NCBI GenBank assembly: GCA_035506575.1
Contig: DATJPD010000100.1
Location: 124,001 to 188,000 of the forward strand
DNA: 64,000 bases
Reading direction: 5' to 3'
Source of the DNA: DATJPD01 sp035506575
GTDB taxonomy: Bacteria > Pseudomonadota > Alphaproteobacteria > CACIAM-22H2
This document shows, in pieces, positions 32,284-40,932 of this stretch. Position 1 is the first letter of the stretch. Each line of letters begins with the position of its first letter. The translations under genes were made by a program, and so were the position numbers. The notes under the pieces were generated by a model. That model did not search any database and was not told the origin of the DNA. It was given only the letters and a program-made list of their open reading frames with translations.

Positions 32284-32838
32284 ATGGCAAACTCCGCACA
32301 ATCGGCCACCGCCACACACGGCGCAGAGGGCACGCGCCGCGATTTCCTTTATCTGACCGCCGGCGCTTTCGGGGCCGTCGGTGCGGCCCTGGCGCTGTGG
32401 CCGTTCATCGACTCGATGAATCCCGCGGCCGACGTGCTGGCGCTGTCGACGGTGGAAGTCGACATCTCGCCGATCACGGAAGGCCAGAGGATCACAGTGG
32501 CCTGGCGCGGCCAGCCGGTGTTCATCGACCACCGCACCGCCGACCAGATCAAATCCGCGCGCGAGGTGAACATCGACGAGCTGCGCGACCCGGCGTCGGA
32601 CCAGTCGCGGGTTAAGAAGCCCGAATGGCTCATCCTCATCGGGATCTGCACCCATCTCGGCTGCGTGCCGTTGGGCCAGAAGCCGACCGACCCCAAGGGC
32701 GATTACGGCGGCTGGTTCTGCCCGTGCCACGGCTCGCAGTACGACACCTCGGGGCGCATCCGCCGCGGGCCGGCACCGCTGAACCTGCACGTGCCCCCGT
32801 ACACCTTCCTCAACGACAAGACCGTCCGTATCGGCTGA
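32284..32838 (+). CDS. petA: Ubiquinol-cytochrome c reductase Rieske iron-sulfur subunit
   Basis: Rieske [2Fe-2S] protein of the cytochrome bc1 complex, 184 aa. Twin-arginine signal TRRDFLYLTAGAFG (residues 18-31) forms the membrane anchor. The cluster ligands lie in CTHLGC (122-127) and CPCHGS (146-151), with the two disulfide cysteines in place. First gene of petABC, 10 nt upstream of petB. Confidence 0.97.
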   Translation: MANSAQSATATHGAEGTRRDFLYLTAGAFGAVGAALALWPFIDSMNPAADVLALSTVEVDISPITEGQRITVAWRGQPVFIDHRTADQIKSAREVNIDELRDPASDQSRVKKPEWLILIGICTHLGCVPLGQKPTDPKGDYGGWFCPCHGSQYDTSGRIRRGPAPLNLHVPPYTFLNDKTVRIG

Positions 32839-32848
32839 GGCTCTTCCC

Positions 32849-34120
32849 ATGGCCAGTTCTTCGTCCGGCAAGTTCTTTCAAAACCCCGTCGTGAAGTGGA
32901 TCGAATACCGGCTTCCGGTCTTCTCCTTCATCGACCACAGCCTGGGTTCCAACTACCCGGCGCCCAAGAACCTTTCCTACTGGTGGAACTTCGGTTCGCT
33001 CGCGGGCGCCATGCTGACGATCATGATCGTCAGCGGCATCTTCCTCGCGATGAACTACCAGCCGAACGCCGCCCTCGCGTTCGACTCGGTCGAGCGCATC
33101 ATGCGCGACGTCGATTACGGCTGGCTGATGCGCTACGTGCACATGAACGGCGCGTCGTTCTTCTTCATCGCCGTCTACATCCACGTGTTCCGTGGCCTCT
33201 ACTACGGATCGTACAAGTACCCGCGCGAGGTGCTGTGGTGGCTGGGCGTCGCCATCCTGCTCCTGATGATGGCGACCGCGTTCATGGGCTACGTGCTCCC
33301 CTGGGGCCAGATGAGCTTCTGGGGTGCGACCGTGATCACCAATCTGTTCTCGGCGATCCCCCTGGTCGGCGACACCATCGTCACCTGGCTGTGGGGCGGC
33401 TTCGCGGTCGCCAACCCGACCTTGAACCGCTTCTACGCGCTGCATTACCTGCTGCCCTTCGTCATCGTCGGCGTGGTCGTGCTGCACATCTGGGCCCTGC
33501 ACATCCACGGGTCCAACAACCCGCTCGGCATCGACACCAAAGGCCCGCAGGACAAAATCCCGTTCCACCCGTACTACACGGTCAAGGACGCGTTCGGGCT
33601 GGCGGTGTTCATGATCGTCTACCTGGGCTTCGTGTTCTTCGCGCCGAACTTCTTCGGCGACCCGAACAACTACATCCAGGCGAACCCGCTGCAGACGCCG
33701 CCCGACATCGTCCCCGAGTGGTACTTCCTGCCCTACTACGCCATCCTGCGCTCGATCCCGAACAAGCTCGCGGGCGTGATCGCGATGTTCTCGTCGATCC
33801 TGATCCTGTTGATCCTGCCGTGGCTCGACACGAGCCGCGTGCGCAGCGGCCGCTTCCGGCCGGTGTTCCGCGTGTTCTTCTGGATCTTCGTGCTCGACGC
33901 GCTGCTGCTCGGCTTCTGCGGCGCACACCCGCCGGAAGGCTGGTACATCGTGCTCGGCCGTGTCGCCACGATCTGGTACTTCTTCCATTTCATTCTCCTG
34001 CTGCCGCTCCTCGGCTGGTTCGAACGGCCGCTGCCGCTGCCGACCAGCATTTCGGAGCCGGTCCTGGGCGGAGGACGCGCCCCCGCCGGGGCCGCCGCCC
34101 GCTCGATGGAGAAGCGCTGA
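32849..34120 (+). CDS. petB: Ubiquinol-cytochrome c reductase cytochrome b
   Basis: Eight-helix quinol-oxidising subunit holding hemes bL and bH, 423 aa. Heme histidines are in RYVHMNGASFFFIAVYIHVFRG (helix B) and LHYLLPFVIVGVVVLHIWALHIHG (helix D). The Qo-site PEWY motif is in PDIVPEWYFLPYYAILRSIP. The stop TGA shares its final A with the petC ATG. Confidence 0.97.
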   Translation: MASSSSGKFFQNPVVKWIEYRLPVFSFIDHSLGSNYPAPKNLSYWWNFGSLAGAMLTIMIVSGIFLAMNYQPNAALAFDSVERIMRDVDYGWLMRYVHMNGASFFFIAVYIHVFRGLYYGSYKYPREVLWWLGVAILLLMMATAFMGYVLPWGQMSFWGATVITNLFSAIPLVGDTIVTWLWGGFAVANPTLNRFYALHYLLPFVIVGVVVLHIWALHIHGSNNPLGIDTKGPQDKIPFHPYYTVKDAFGLAVFMIVYLGFVFFAPNFFGDPNNYIQANPLQTPPDIVPEWYFLPYYAILRSIPNKLAGVIAMFSSILILLILPWLDTSRVRSGRFRPVFRVFFWIFVLDALLLGFCGAHPPEGWYIVLGRVATIWYFFHFILLLPLLGWFERPLPLPTSISEPVLGGGRAPAGAAARSMEKR

Positions 34121-34881
34121 TGCGGAAGCTCGTCGTCACCCTCGCTGCCTCCGCAGCTCTGCTTTCGATCGCGGCCGCACCGGCTCGCGCCCAGGAAGAG
34201 AAGCTCCCGTCGCCCGGCTGGTCGTTCGACGGGCCGTTCGGCACGTTCGACCCCGCAGCGCGCCAACGTGGCTTCCAGGTCTACAAGGAAGTCTGCTCGG
34301 CCTGCCATTCGATGAACCTGCTGCACTACCGCGACCTCGAGGACATCGGGTTCAACGAGGACCAGGTGAAGGCGATCGCCGCGGGCGTGCAGGTCCAGGA
34401 CGGCCCGAACGACAACGGCGACATGTTCCAGCGGCCCGGCCGGCCGTACGACGCGTTCAAGCCGCCGTTTGCCAACGACCAGGCGGCGCGCGCATCGAAC
34501 AACGGCGCCCTGCCGCCAGACCTGTCGCTGATCGTGAAAGCGCGCGAAGACGGCGATGACTACGTCTACGGCATCCTCACCGGGTTCAGCGATCCGCCGG
34601 CCGGGTTCAAGCTGATGGACGGGATGAACTACAACAAATACTTCCCCGGCCATCAGATCGCGATGCCGCAGCCGCTGACCGCCGACCGCGTGACCTACGC
34701 CGACGGCACCAAGGCGACGCTCGAGCAGGAAGCCCACGACGTCGTCACCTTCCTTGCCTGGGCGGCCGAGCCCAAGATGGAGATGCGCAAGCGCGTCGGC
34801 ACCAAGGTGCTGATCTTCCTCCTGGGCCTGAGCGGACTGCTCTACGCAGTCAAACGCAAGGTGTGGCGCGACGTACACTGA
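34120..34881 (+). CDS. petC: Ubiquinol-cytochrome c reductase cytochrome c1
   Basis: Membrane-anchored c-type cytochrome passing electrons from the Rieske protein to cytochrome c. 253 aa: signal peptide ending PARAQ (about residue 25), heme-binding CSACH (59-63), candidate axial methionine in HQIAMPQPL, and a C-terminal anchor TKVLIFLLGLSGLLYAVKRK. Start at 34120 overlaps the petB stop by one base. The operon ends in a strong terminator. Confidence 0.97.
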   Translation: MRKLVVTLAASAALLSIAAAPARAQEEKLPSPGWSFDGPFGTFDPAARQRGFQVYKEVCSACHSMNLLHYRDLEDIGFNEDQVKAIAAGVQVQDGPNDNGDMFQRPGRPYDAFKPPFANDQAARASNNGALPPDLSLIVKAREDGDDYVYGILTGFSDPPAGFKLMDGMNYNKYFPGHQIAMPQPLTADRVTYADGTKATLEQEAHDVVTFLAWAAEPKMEMRKRVGTKVLIFLLGLSGLLYAVKRKVWRDVH

Positions 34882-34907
34882 TCGCTCGAAAAACAGACAG
34901 TCTGACC

Positions 34908-34946
34908 AAAAAAGGGGCTGCCGCGAGGCGGCCCCTTTCGTTTTTT
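34908..34946 (+). terminator. Rho-independent terminator of petABC
   Basis: AAAGGGGCTGCC (34911-34922), loop GCGA, GGCGGCCCCTTT (34927-34938), with a T-run at 34941-34946. A 12-bp stem with one T-G wobble, 27 nt after the petC stop. The clearest intrinsic terminator in the window. Confidence 0.9.
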
Positions 34947-35053
34947 CAACGCCTTGCTTGATTAGGTTTAAAGTTTGTTAGGACGTCGCGGCGACACTCA
35001 CCCGCCGCCGACAAGCGATTGCAAGCGAACGCAGAACGCCAGGAACAGCCGCG

Positions 35054-36127
35054 ATGTCCAGCCAGCCGTACCGTACCGACGCCAAAGCCCTCGATCCCAA
35101 AGCCGGAGCCCGCCCCGAACGAATTCTCGATCTCGTGGCACGGCTGAACTCCACCGCCACCGGAAAGATCCAGGCGATCGCCGACATCACCCGCCAGACG
35201 AAGATGCTGGCTCTCAACGCGCTGATCGAAGCCTCGCGGGCCGGCGATGCCGGACGCGGCTTCGCGGTCGTCGCCTCTGAGGTCAAGAGCATCTCCGGCG
35301 AAATCGAGAAGGTGGCGCTGGCGCTCGAGGGCGAGGTCAGCGCGGATCTCGCCGAGCTCGGGCGGATCGGCGGCACCGTCATCTCGCACATGCGCGGCCA
35401 GCGGATGGCCGACCTGGCCCTCAACGCGATCGAGATCATCGACCGCAATCTCTACGAACGCACCTGCGACGTCCGCTGGTGGGCGACCGACTCGGCGGTC
35501 GTCGGCTGCGCCACCGCACCGGCACCCGACTCGGTTGCGCACGCCTCCCAGCGTCTCGGCGTCATCCTCGGCGCCTACACGGTCTATCTCGACCTCTGGA
35601 TCTGCGATCTGGACGGCCGGGTCATCGCCAGCGGCCGGCCGGCGCGTTTTCCTCAGTGCCTCGGCCGCTCGGTCGCGGGCGAGACATGGTTCCGCGACGC
35701 GCTGGCCACCCGCGCGGGCGACGAATTTTCGGTGGCCGATATCGCGCTCTGCGAGCCGCTCGACAACCGTCCGGTCGCGACCTATGCGGCGGCCATCCGC
35801 GCGAATGCCGATGCCAACGGCAAGCCGATCGGCGTGCTGGGCATCCATTTCGACTGGGGCCCGCAGTCGCAGGCCGTGGTCAAGGGCGTGCGGCTCACCG
35901 AAGAAGAGTGGGCTCGCAGCCGCGTCCTGATCCTCGACCGCAGCTTCAAAATCCTCGCGGCCTCCGACGGCCTGGGCGTTCTCAAGGAGCGACTGGAGCT
36001 GCAGCCGAGCCACGGCAGCATGGGCACCTACACCGATGCGAAGGGTGCCGTGATCGGCTATGCGGCGACGCCGGGATACGAAACCTATCGCGGACTCGGC
36101 TGGTACGGCTGCATCGTCCAGCGCTGA
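35054..36127 (+). CDS. Soluble chemoreceptor-like protein: N-terminal MCP tip, C-terminal Cache-like sensor
   Basis: 357 aa with no visible signal peptide or membrane helix. Residues about 39-80 carry the chemoreceptor signalling hairpin (IADITRQTKMLALNALIEASRAGDAGRGFAVVASEVKSIS), with a short coiled-coil continuation to about 130. From about 165 the protein looks like a Cache/PAS-type sensor (YTVYLDLWICDLDGRVIASG, GRSVAGETWFRDALATRAGDEF, VLILDRSFKILAASDG). The order is the reverse of ordinary receptors, and the methylation helices are largely missing. Starts with a GAACAGCCGCG leader lacking a strong ribosome site. Not linked to other che genes here. Confidence 0.75.
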   Translation: MSSQPYRTDAKALDPKAGARPERILDLVARLNSTATGKIQAIADITRQTKMLALNALIEASRAGDAGRGFAVVASEVKSISGEIEKVALALEGEVSADLAELGRIGGTVISHMRGQRMADLALNAIEIIDRNLYERTCDVRWWATDSAVVGCATAPAPDSVAHASQRLGVILGAYTVYLDLWICDLDGRVIASGRPARFPQCLGRSVAGETWFRDALATRAGDEFSVADIALCEPLDNRPVATYAAAIRANADANGKPIGVLGIHFDWGPQSQAVVKGVRLTEEEWARSRVLILDRSFKILAASDGLGVLKERLELQPSHGSMGTYTDAKGAVIGYAATPGYETYRGLGWYGCIVQR

Positions 36128-37357
36128 CTACGGACCGACCAGGCTCTTCAGTCTTTGCAGGCACGCGGCCCGGTCGGGCCGGTAGTCGTTCTCCTCCCAC
36201 CAGCTCTCGACCGAAGCGATGAGCTGGCCGACGCGCGGCCCCGCGGGCACGCCCAGCTCGAGCGCATCCTGGCCGCGGACCGGCAGCGCCACGGGCATCC
36301 ATACCGCCGCTGCGTCGACCGCAGGCCGCCCCATCTCGATGTCGCCGCGGGCAATCGCGAGCAGGCCGAGGTCGCGCACGAGGTCGGGGCCGAGCCGATG
36401 GAGCGCCCGCCGCAGCGCCGCCTCGCCGCGCGCCGGCCACACATGCGCCGGCGGCGCGGCCAGCAGCTCCAGCCATGTGCGCTCGTCGTTGGACAGACGC
36501 AGCCGCTCGGCCACCGCGCGCGCGACCGCCGCGTCTCCGGGCAGCACCGCGGACAGGCGCAGCAATGGGTCGCGCGCCGCGGCGTCAGCGAGGGCCTGCA
36601 GGCCGCGCAGCCGTGCCAGGTCCGCGATCTCGGGCAGGATCGGCGCCAGAATGCCCGCGGCCCGCATGCGCTCCAGCGTCGCGGCGGGGTCCGGTGCGGC
36701 CAGGAGCCGCCGCAGCTCGGCCGCGATGCGCTCCCCCGAAAGCCCGGGAAGCAAATGCGCCAGCTTGCGGCAGGCATCCAACCCCGCGCCGTCGGGATCG
36801 CCTTTGCCGTAATGCGCATGGAACCGGAAGAAGCGCAGGATGCGCAGCACGTCCTCGCGAATCCGCAATTCCGCCTCGCCGACGAAACGCACGCGCCCAG
36901 CCGCGAGATCGGCAAAGCCGCCGAACGGATCGTGCAGCGTGCCGTCGGGGTCCGCCGACAGCGCGTTGATCGTGAAGTCGCGCCGCGCCGCGTCCTCGGC
37001 CCAGCTGTCGGTGAACGCGACGACCGCGCGACGGCCGTCGGTCTCGACATCGCGGCGCAAGGTCGTGATTTCGAACGGCCGTCCGTCGACGATGGCCGTC
37101 ACCGTGCCGTGATCGAGGCCGGTCGGCACCGCCTTGATCCTGGCCGCCGCCAGCAGCTCCAGCACGCGGGTGGGCGGCTCGGGAGTCGCGATGTCGATAT
37201 CGATGACGCTTCGTGCCGCCAGGGAATCCCGCACGCAGCCGCCGACGAAGCGCACCGCCCGCCCGCCCGCGGTGAGCGCTGCGACCACCGCGCGCGTGTC
37301 CGCCGCCCCCATCCAGGGGGCCGCGTCCGCGCTCAGCTTTGCCGGGGCGTCGCTCAC
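36128..37357 (-). CDS. cca: CCA tRNA nucleotidyltransferase (or poly(A) polymerase-like)
   Basis: Class II nucleotidyltransferase that adds or repairs the tRNA 3' CCA. The head domain has VRFVGGCVRDSLAARSVIDIDIATPEPP (GG and DxD metal motifs), TAIVDGRPFEITTLRRDVETDGRRAVVAF, and the RRDFTINAL and RILRFFRFHAHY motifs. An alpha-helical body and tail follow to 409 aa. I chose GTG at 37357 because it starts 8 nt after the upstream DUF6111 stop; an ATG at 37312 is also possible. The longest ORF (to 37600) is antisense-like sequence over DUF6111. Confidence 0.9.
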   Translation of the reverse strand: MSDAPAKLSADAAPWMGAADTRAVVAALTAGGRAVRFVGGCVRDSLAARSVIDIDIATPEPPTRVLELLAAARIKAVPTGLDHGTVTAIVDGRPFEITTLRRDVETDGRRAVVAFTDSWAEDAARRDFTINALSADPDGTLHDPFGGFADLAAGRVRFVGEAELRIREDVLRILRFFRFHAHYGKGDPDGAGLDACRKLAHLLPGLSGERIAAELRRLLAAPDPAATLERMRAAGILAPILPEIADLARLRGLQALADAAARDPLLRLSAVLPGDAAVARAVAERLRLSNDERTWLELLAAPPAHVWPARGEAALRRALHRLGPDLVRDLGLLAIARGDIEMGRPAVDAAAVWMPVALPVRGQDALELGVPAGPRVGQLIASVESWWEENDYRPDRAACLQRLKSLVGP

Positions 37358-37364
37358 GGTCGTG

Positions 37365-37655
37365 TCAGCGCGACGGCGGGACGACGTGGCCCGGCACGAT
37401 CCGGCCGTCCTTGATCTGCGGGGGCACGTACTCGCCGACGATGCTCTCGCCGCCGACCAGCGCGAGCGCCATGGTGATGATGACGGCGAAGAAGACCCCG
37501 AGTGCAAGGAGCCACAGCCACGGTGCGTCGGCCCAGTGCTTCGTGCCGGCACTGCCCACCGCCTCGAGACGGCGGCGCTCGGCGACCAGCCACAGAGCAT
37601 ACAGCACGGAGGGAAGCAGGATCGGCGCCACGACCTGCAGGAGGATGCGGCTCAT
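37365..37655 (-). CDS. DUF6111 family membrane protein
   Basis: 96 aa with two predicted membrane helices (ILLQVVAPILLPSVLYALWLV and APWLWLLALGVFFAVIITMALAL) and a conserved tail IVGEYVPPQIKDGRIVPGHV. Function unknown. It sits between the Nudix hydrolase (15 nt upstream) and cca, a frequent arrangement in Rhodospirillales. Confidence 0.8.
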   Translation of the reverse strand: MSRILLQVVAPILLPSVLYALWLVAERRRLEAVGSAGTKHWADAPWLWLLALGVFFAVIITMALALVGGESIVGEYVPPQIKDGRIVPGHVVPPSR

Positions 37656-37670
37656 GCCCCGGAGCTTATC

Positions 37671-38321
37671 TTAGCCGCGCAGCACTTCGTAGAGGTTGAC
37701 GAGCATGCCGGCCGTGGCGCCCCAGATGTAATAATCGCGATAGGGCAGCACCCAGAACTCGCGCTTCACGCCGCCGAAATCCACCCGCGACTGGCGCTCA
37801 TGGTTGTTCGGATCGAGGATGAAGGCGAGCGGCACCTCGAAAATCTCGGCGACCTCGAACTCATCGGGCGTGGTCGTAAACGGCGGGGTCACCAAGCCGA
37901 CGACAGGCGTCACCTCGAAGCCGGTGCGGACGACATAGGTATCGAGGCGGCCGATCAGCTCGATCACCTCGCGCGACAGGCCGATCTCCTCCTCGGTCTC
38001 GCGCAACGCCGCGTCCGTGGCGTCGGTGTCGCTCTCTTCCAGGCGCCCGCCGGGAAAGCTGATCTGGCCGGCATGCGCCGCCAGGTGCGCCGTCCGCTTG
38101 GTCAGCAGCACGGTCATGCCCTCGGGCCGCAGGACCAGCGGCACCAGGACAGCGGCCGGCGTCAGCGGCGGCTTGGGCCGCAGGTCGGGATTGAGGTTGT
38201 GATCGCCGCGCACACCGGGCGCTTCGAGGCCCTGGACGCCCCCACCGCGGCGCCCGAAGCGGCTTTGCGTCGGCTGCAATCGGCGGCGAACCTCCGCCAC
38301 GTCGTATTCCACAGGATTCAT
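37671..38321 (-). CDS. CoA pyrophosphohydrolase-like Nudix protein
   Basis: 216 aa Nudix hydrolase. LLTKRTAHLAAHAGQISFPGG is the CoA-pyrophosphatase (NudL/UPF0035) motif, followed by the Nudix helix ALRETEEEIGL. Such enzymes cleave CoA or related dinucleotides to phosphopantetheine and ADP derivatives. Start MNPVEYDVAEVRRRL at 38321, 4 nt after the DUF1285 stop (38326). Part of a DUF1285-Nudix-DUF6111-cca minus-strand run. Confidence 0.85.
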   Translation of the reverse strand: MNPVEYDVAEVRRRLQPTQSRFGRRGGGVQGLEAPGVRGDHNLNPDLRPKPPLTPAAVLVPLVLRPEGMTVLLTKRTAHLAAHAGQISFPGGRLEESDTDATDAALRETEEEIGLSREVIELIGRLDTYVVRTGFEVTPVVGLVTPPFTTTPDEFEVAEIFEVPLAFILDPNNHERQSRVDFGGVKREFWVLPYRDYYIWGATAGMLVNLYEVLRG

Positions 38322-38325
38322 TCGC

Positions 38326-38928
38326 TCACGAACCAGACTGGTCCCACTCGCCGGACCCGAGCGGGAAAAACCGGCCGCAGCTCCACACGCCGTATCCGGC
38401 CGGACCATCCGCGCGCGACTCCTCCACCCCCAGCTCCACCAGCTGATAGAAAACCGGCCGCGCGATCAAGGCCTCCAGTCCGCGGCCGACGCCCAAATAA
38501 GGCCGCGGTGCGGCGCTGTCTGTGTCCGTCGTCACGCGGATGTGATGGTCGGGCCCGGCGGTCACAATTTCGTCGATATTCGTGCGGAAGATCAGCTGCT
38601 GCGTCCGACCCTCGCCCACGACGGCGAGCTCGACCGCGACAAATGGGGCATCATCGACCGCGATGCGGCCCTTCTCGGCGGGTGTGATGAGCCAGTACTC
38701 GCCGGACTCCTCGCGCCGCAGCACGCTTGCGAACAGCTTGACGAGCGGTTTGCGGGTGATCGGCGAGCCGTGATAAAACCAAGTGCCGTCGGGACCGATC
38801 CGGATATCGAACTCTCCGCAAGGAGTCGCCACATGGCGTTCGGACGACAGACGCATCCCGGTCGCAGACTCTGCACCAGAAGCGGGATCTGCAGCAGACT
38901 GGGCCTCCGGGGGGAGATGCCGGATCAT
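38326..38928 (-). CDS. DUF1285 domain protein
   Basis: 200 aa protein of the DUF1285 family, two small beta-rich domains of unknown role. Landmarks: FDIRIGPDGTWFYHGSPITRKPLVKLFASVLRRE, YWLITPAEKGRIAVDDAPFVAV and GLEALIARPVFYQLVELG. Start at 38928 (MIRHLPPE) is tentative; MRLSSERH at 38856 is an alternative. It is divergent from moxR (62-nt gap). Confidence 0.8.
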   Translation of the reverse strand: MIRHLPPEAQSAADPASGAESATGMRLSSERHVATPCGEFDIRIGPDGTWFYHGSPITRKPLVKLFASVLRREESGEYWLITPAEKGRIAVDDAPFVAVELAVVGEGRTQQLIFRTNIDEIVTAGPDHHIRVTTDTDSAAPRPYLGVGRGLEALIARPVFYQLVELGVEESRADGPAGYGVWSCGRFFPLGSGEWDQSGS

Positions 38929-38990
38929 GTTGGCCGGATCGGAACAGCTCCCGGTCGCGGTCGTTGATAGCTCAGCCGAGAGAGGCCGCA

Positions 38991-40010
38991 TTGAACGCTC
39001 CCGAGCCGAAATTCGCCCCCCAGCCCGCTGAATCCGCCGAAGTCATCGCCAAGATCGAGGCCCTGGGCCACAGGCTCAAGGAGGTGCGAGACGGCATCGG
39101 CCGGGTCATCTTCGGCCAAACCGAAGTCATTGATGAAACTCTTATCACCTTGCTCGGCGGGGGTCACGCGCTGCTGATCGGCGTGCCGGGCCTGGCCAAG
39201 ACGAAGCTGGTCGAAACCCTGGGCACCGTGCTCGGGCTCGACTCCAAGCGCCTGCAATGCACGCCCGATCTCATGCCCGCCGACATCCTGGGCTCGGAGG
39301 TGTTGGAGGAGAGCGACAGCGGCCGCCGCTCGTTCCGCTTCATCAGCGGCCCGGTGTTCACGCAGCTGCTGATGGCGGACGAGATCAACCGCGCCAGCCC
39401 GCGCACGCAGTCGGCCTTGCTGCAGGCGATGCAGGAGCACCGCGTGTCCGTGGCCGGCGCCTACCACCCGCTGCCCACCCCCTTTCACGTGCTGGCGACG
39501 CAGAACCCGCTCGAGCAGGAGGGCACGTACCCGCTGCCCGAGGCGCAGCTCGACCGCTTCCTGCTGCAGGTCGACGTGCGCTATCCCGATCTCGACGCCG
39601 AGCGGCGGATGCTGATCGCCACCACGGGAGCCGCCGAAGAAAAGCCGCGGCGCGTGATGACGGGCGAGGAGCTGATCGCAGCGCAGGCGCTGATCCGCCG
39701 CGTCCCGGTCGGCGAAAGCGTCGTCGAGGCGATCCTGAAACTGGTGCGCAGCGGCCGCCCCGATACATCGGACATCCCCGACGTGCAGAAACACGTGGCG
39801 TGGGGTCCGGGGCCGCGCGCCAGCCAGGCGCTGATGCTGGCGACCCGCGCGCGTGCCCTGCTCGACGGGCGGCTGGCGCCCTCGATCGACGACGTGGTGG
39901 CCCTGGCGCCGCCGGTTCTGCGCCATCGCATGGCGCTCAATTTCGGTGCCCGTGCCGACGGCGTCACGATCGACAAGGTGATCGATCGACTCTGCGCTCC
40001 GTTGCGTTGA
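38991..40010 (+). CDS. MoxR family AAA+ ATPase
   Basis: 339 aa AAA+ ATPase with Walker A GVPGLAKTKLVE, Walker B LLMADEINRASPRTQSALLQAM and sensor ATQNPLEQEGTYPLPEAQLDRF. MoxR proteins act as chaperone-like activators of complexes with von Willebrand A domains. I take TTG at 38991, which has GAGAGG five bases upstream; an in-frame TTG at 38964 adds nine residues. First gene of a four-gene membrane-stress-type operon. Confidence 0.92.
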   Translation: MNAPEPKFAPQPAESAEVIAKIEALGHRLKEVRDGIGRVIFGQTEVIDETLITLLGGGHALLIGVPGLAKTKLVETLGTVLGLDSKRLQCTPDLMPADILGSEVLEESDSGRRSFRFISGPVFTQLLMADEINRASPRTQSALLQAMQEHRVSVAGAYHPLPTPFHVLATQNPLEQEGTYPLPEAQLDRFLLQVDVRYPDLDAERRMLIATTGAAEEKPRRVMTGEELIAAQALIRRVPVGESVVEAILKLVRSGRPDTSDIPDVQKHVAWGPGPRASQALMLATRARALLDGRLAPSIDDVVALAPPVLRHRMALNFGARADGVTIDKVIDRLCAPLR

Positions 40011-40032
40011 ACACCGGCGTTCCGGGGTCCCC

Positions 40033-40932
40033 ATGAGACCCGCCCTTCTCATCCAGCAGCGCGCCGAGCAGCTTGCGAGCACGCTGCCGCCGCTCCTCGT
40101 CGCGGCCGAGCGCGTGGCGATGACGGTGGCGCAGGGCGTGCACGGCCGCCGCCGCGTCGGGCAGGGCGAGACGTTCTGGCAGTTCCGTCGCTACCAGCCG
40201 GGCGACAGCGCCGAGGACATCGACTGGCGCCAGACCGCCAAGACCGACCGCATCTTCGTGCGCGAGACGGAGTGGGAGGCGTCCGAGAGCGTGTGGCTGT
40301 GGCGCGATTCCTCCCCGTCGATGCATTGGCGCTCGAACCAGCGGCTGCCCGAGAAATCCGAGCGCGCCGACCTCCTGACCCTGGCGCTGGCGGCCCTCCT
40401 GATCCGCGGCGGCGAGCAGGTGGGCCTGATCGGCGCGACGCCGCGGCCATCGACCGGGCGTGCGGCCCTCACGCGCATCGCCGAGGTCATGGCGCTGCCC
40501 TCGGCCGACGCAGCGCGCAGCCTGCCGCCCGCCGACATCCCGCTGCCGCGTTATGCGCAGGTGGCGCTGATCAGCGATTTCCTGTCACCGCTCGATTCGG
40601 TCGCCGCGGCCGTGCGCCGCATCGCCGCGCGCGGCATCAAGGGGTACCTGCTGCAAGTCCTCGACCCGGCCGAGGAAACCCTGCCCTTCAGCGGCCGGAC
40701 GCGTTTTGTGGGGCTCGAGAACGACGGCGAGTTGCTGGTGCCGCGGGTCGAGGCGCTCCGCGGCGATTATCAGGCCGCACTGGCCGCGCATGTCGCGGGC
40801 CTGACCGACATCGCGCGCCAGGTCGGCTGGACGTTCCTGTCGCATCGCACCGATCGTCCGCCCGAGGCCAGCCTGCTCGCCCTGTTCATGGCGTTCTCCG
40901 GCGGCGCGTTCGCGGGCGCGAGGTCGGGCTAG
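40033..40932 (+). CDS. DUF58 domain protein
   Basis: 299 aa. The DUF58 signature is present (GRRRVGQGETFWQFRRYQPGDSAEDIDWRQTAKTDRIFVRETEWE), followed by a vWA-like fold (WRDSSPSMHW with a MIDAS-like DSSPS, and AQVALISDFLSPLD). It lies between moxR (22 nt) and the BatA/DUF4159 gene (0 nt), the standard MoxR-DUF58-BatA order. Confidence 0.92.
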   Translation: MRPALLIQQRAEQLASTLPPLLVAAERVAMTVAQGVHGRRRVGQGETFWQFRRYQPGDSAEDIDWRQTAKTDRIFVRETEWEASESVWLWRDSSPSMHWRSNQRLPEKSERADLLTLALAALLIRGGEQVGLIGATPRPSTGRAALTRIAEVMALPSADAARSLPPADIPLPRYAQVALISDFLSPLDSVAAAVRRIAARGIKGYLLQVLDPAEETLPFSGRTRFVGLENDGELLVPRVEALRGDYQAALAAHVAGLTDIARQVGWTFLSHRTDRPPEASLLALFMAFSGGAFAGARSG

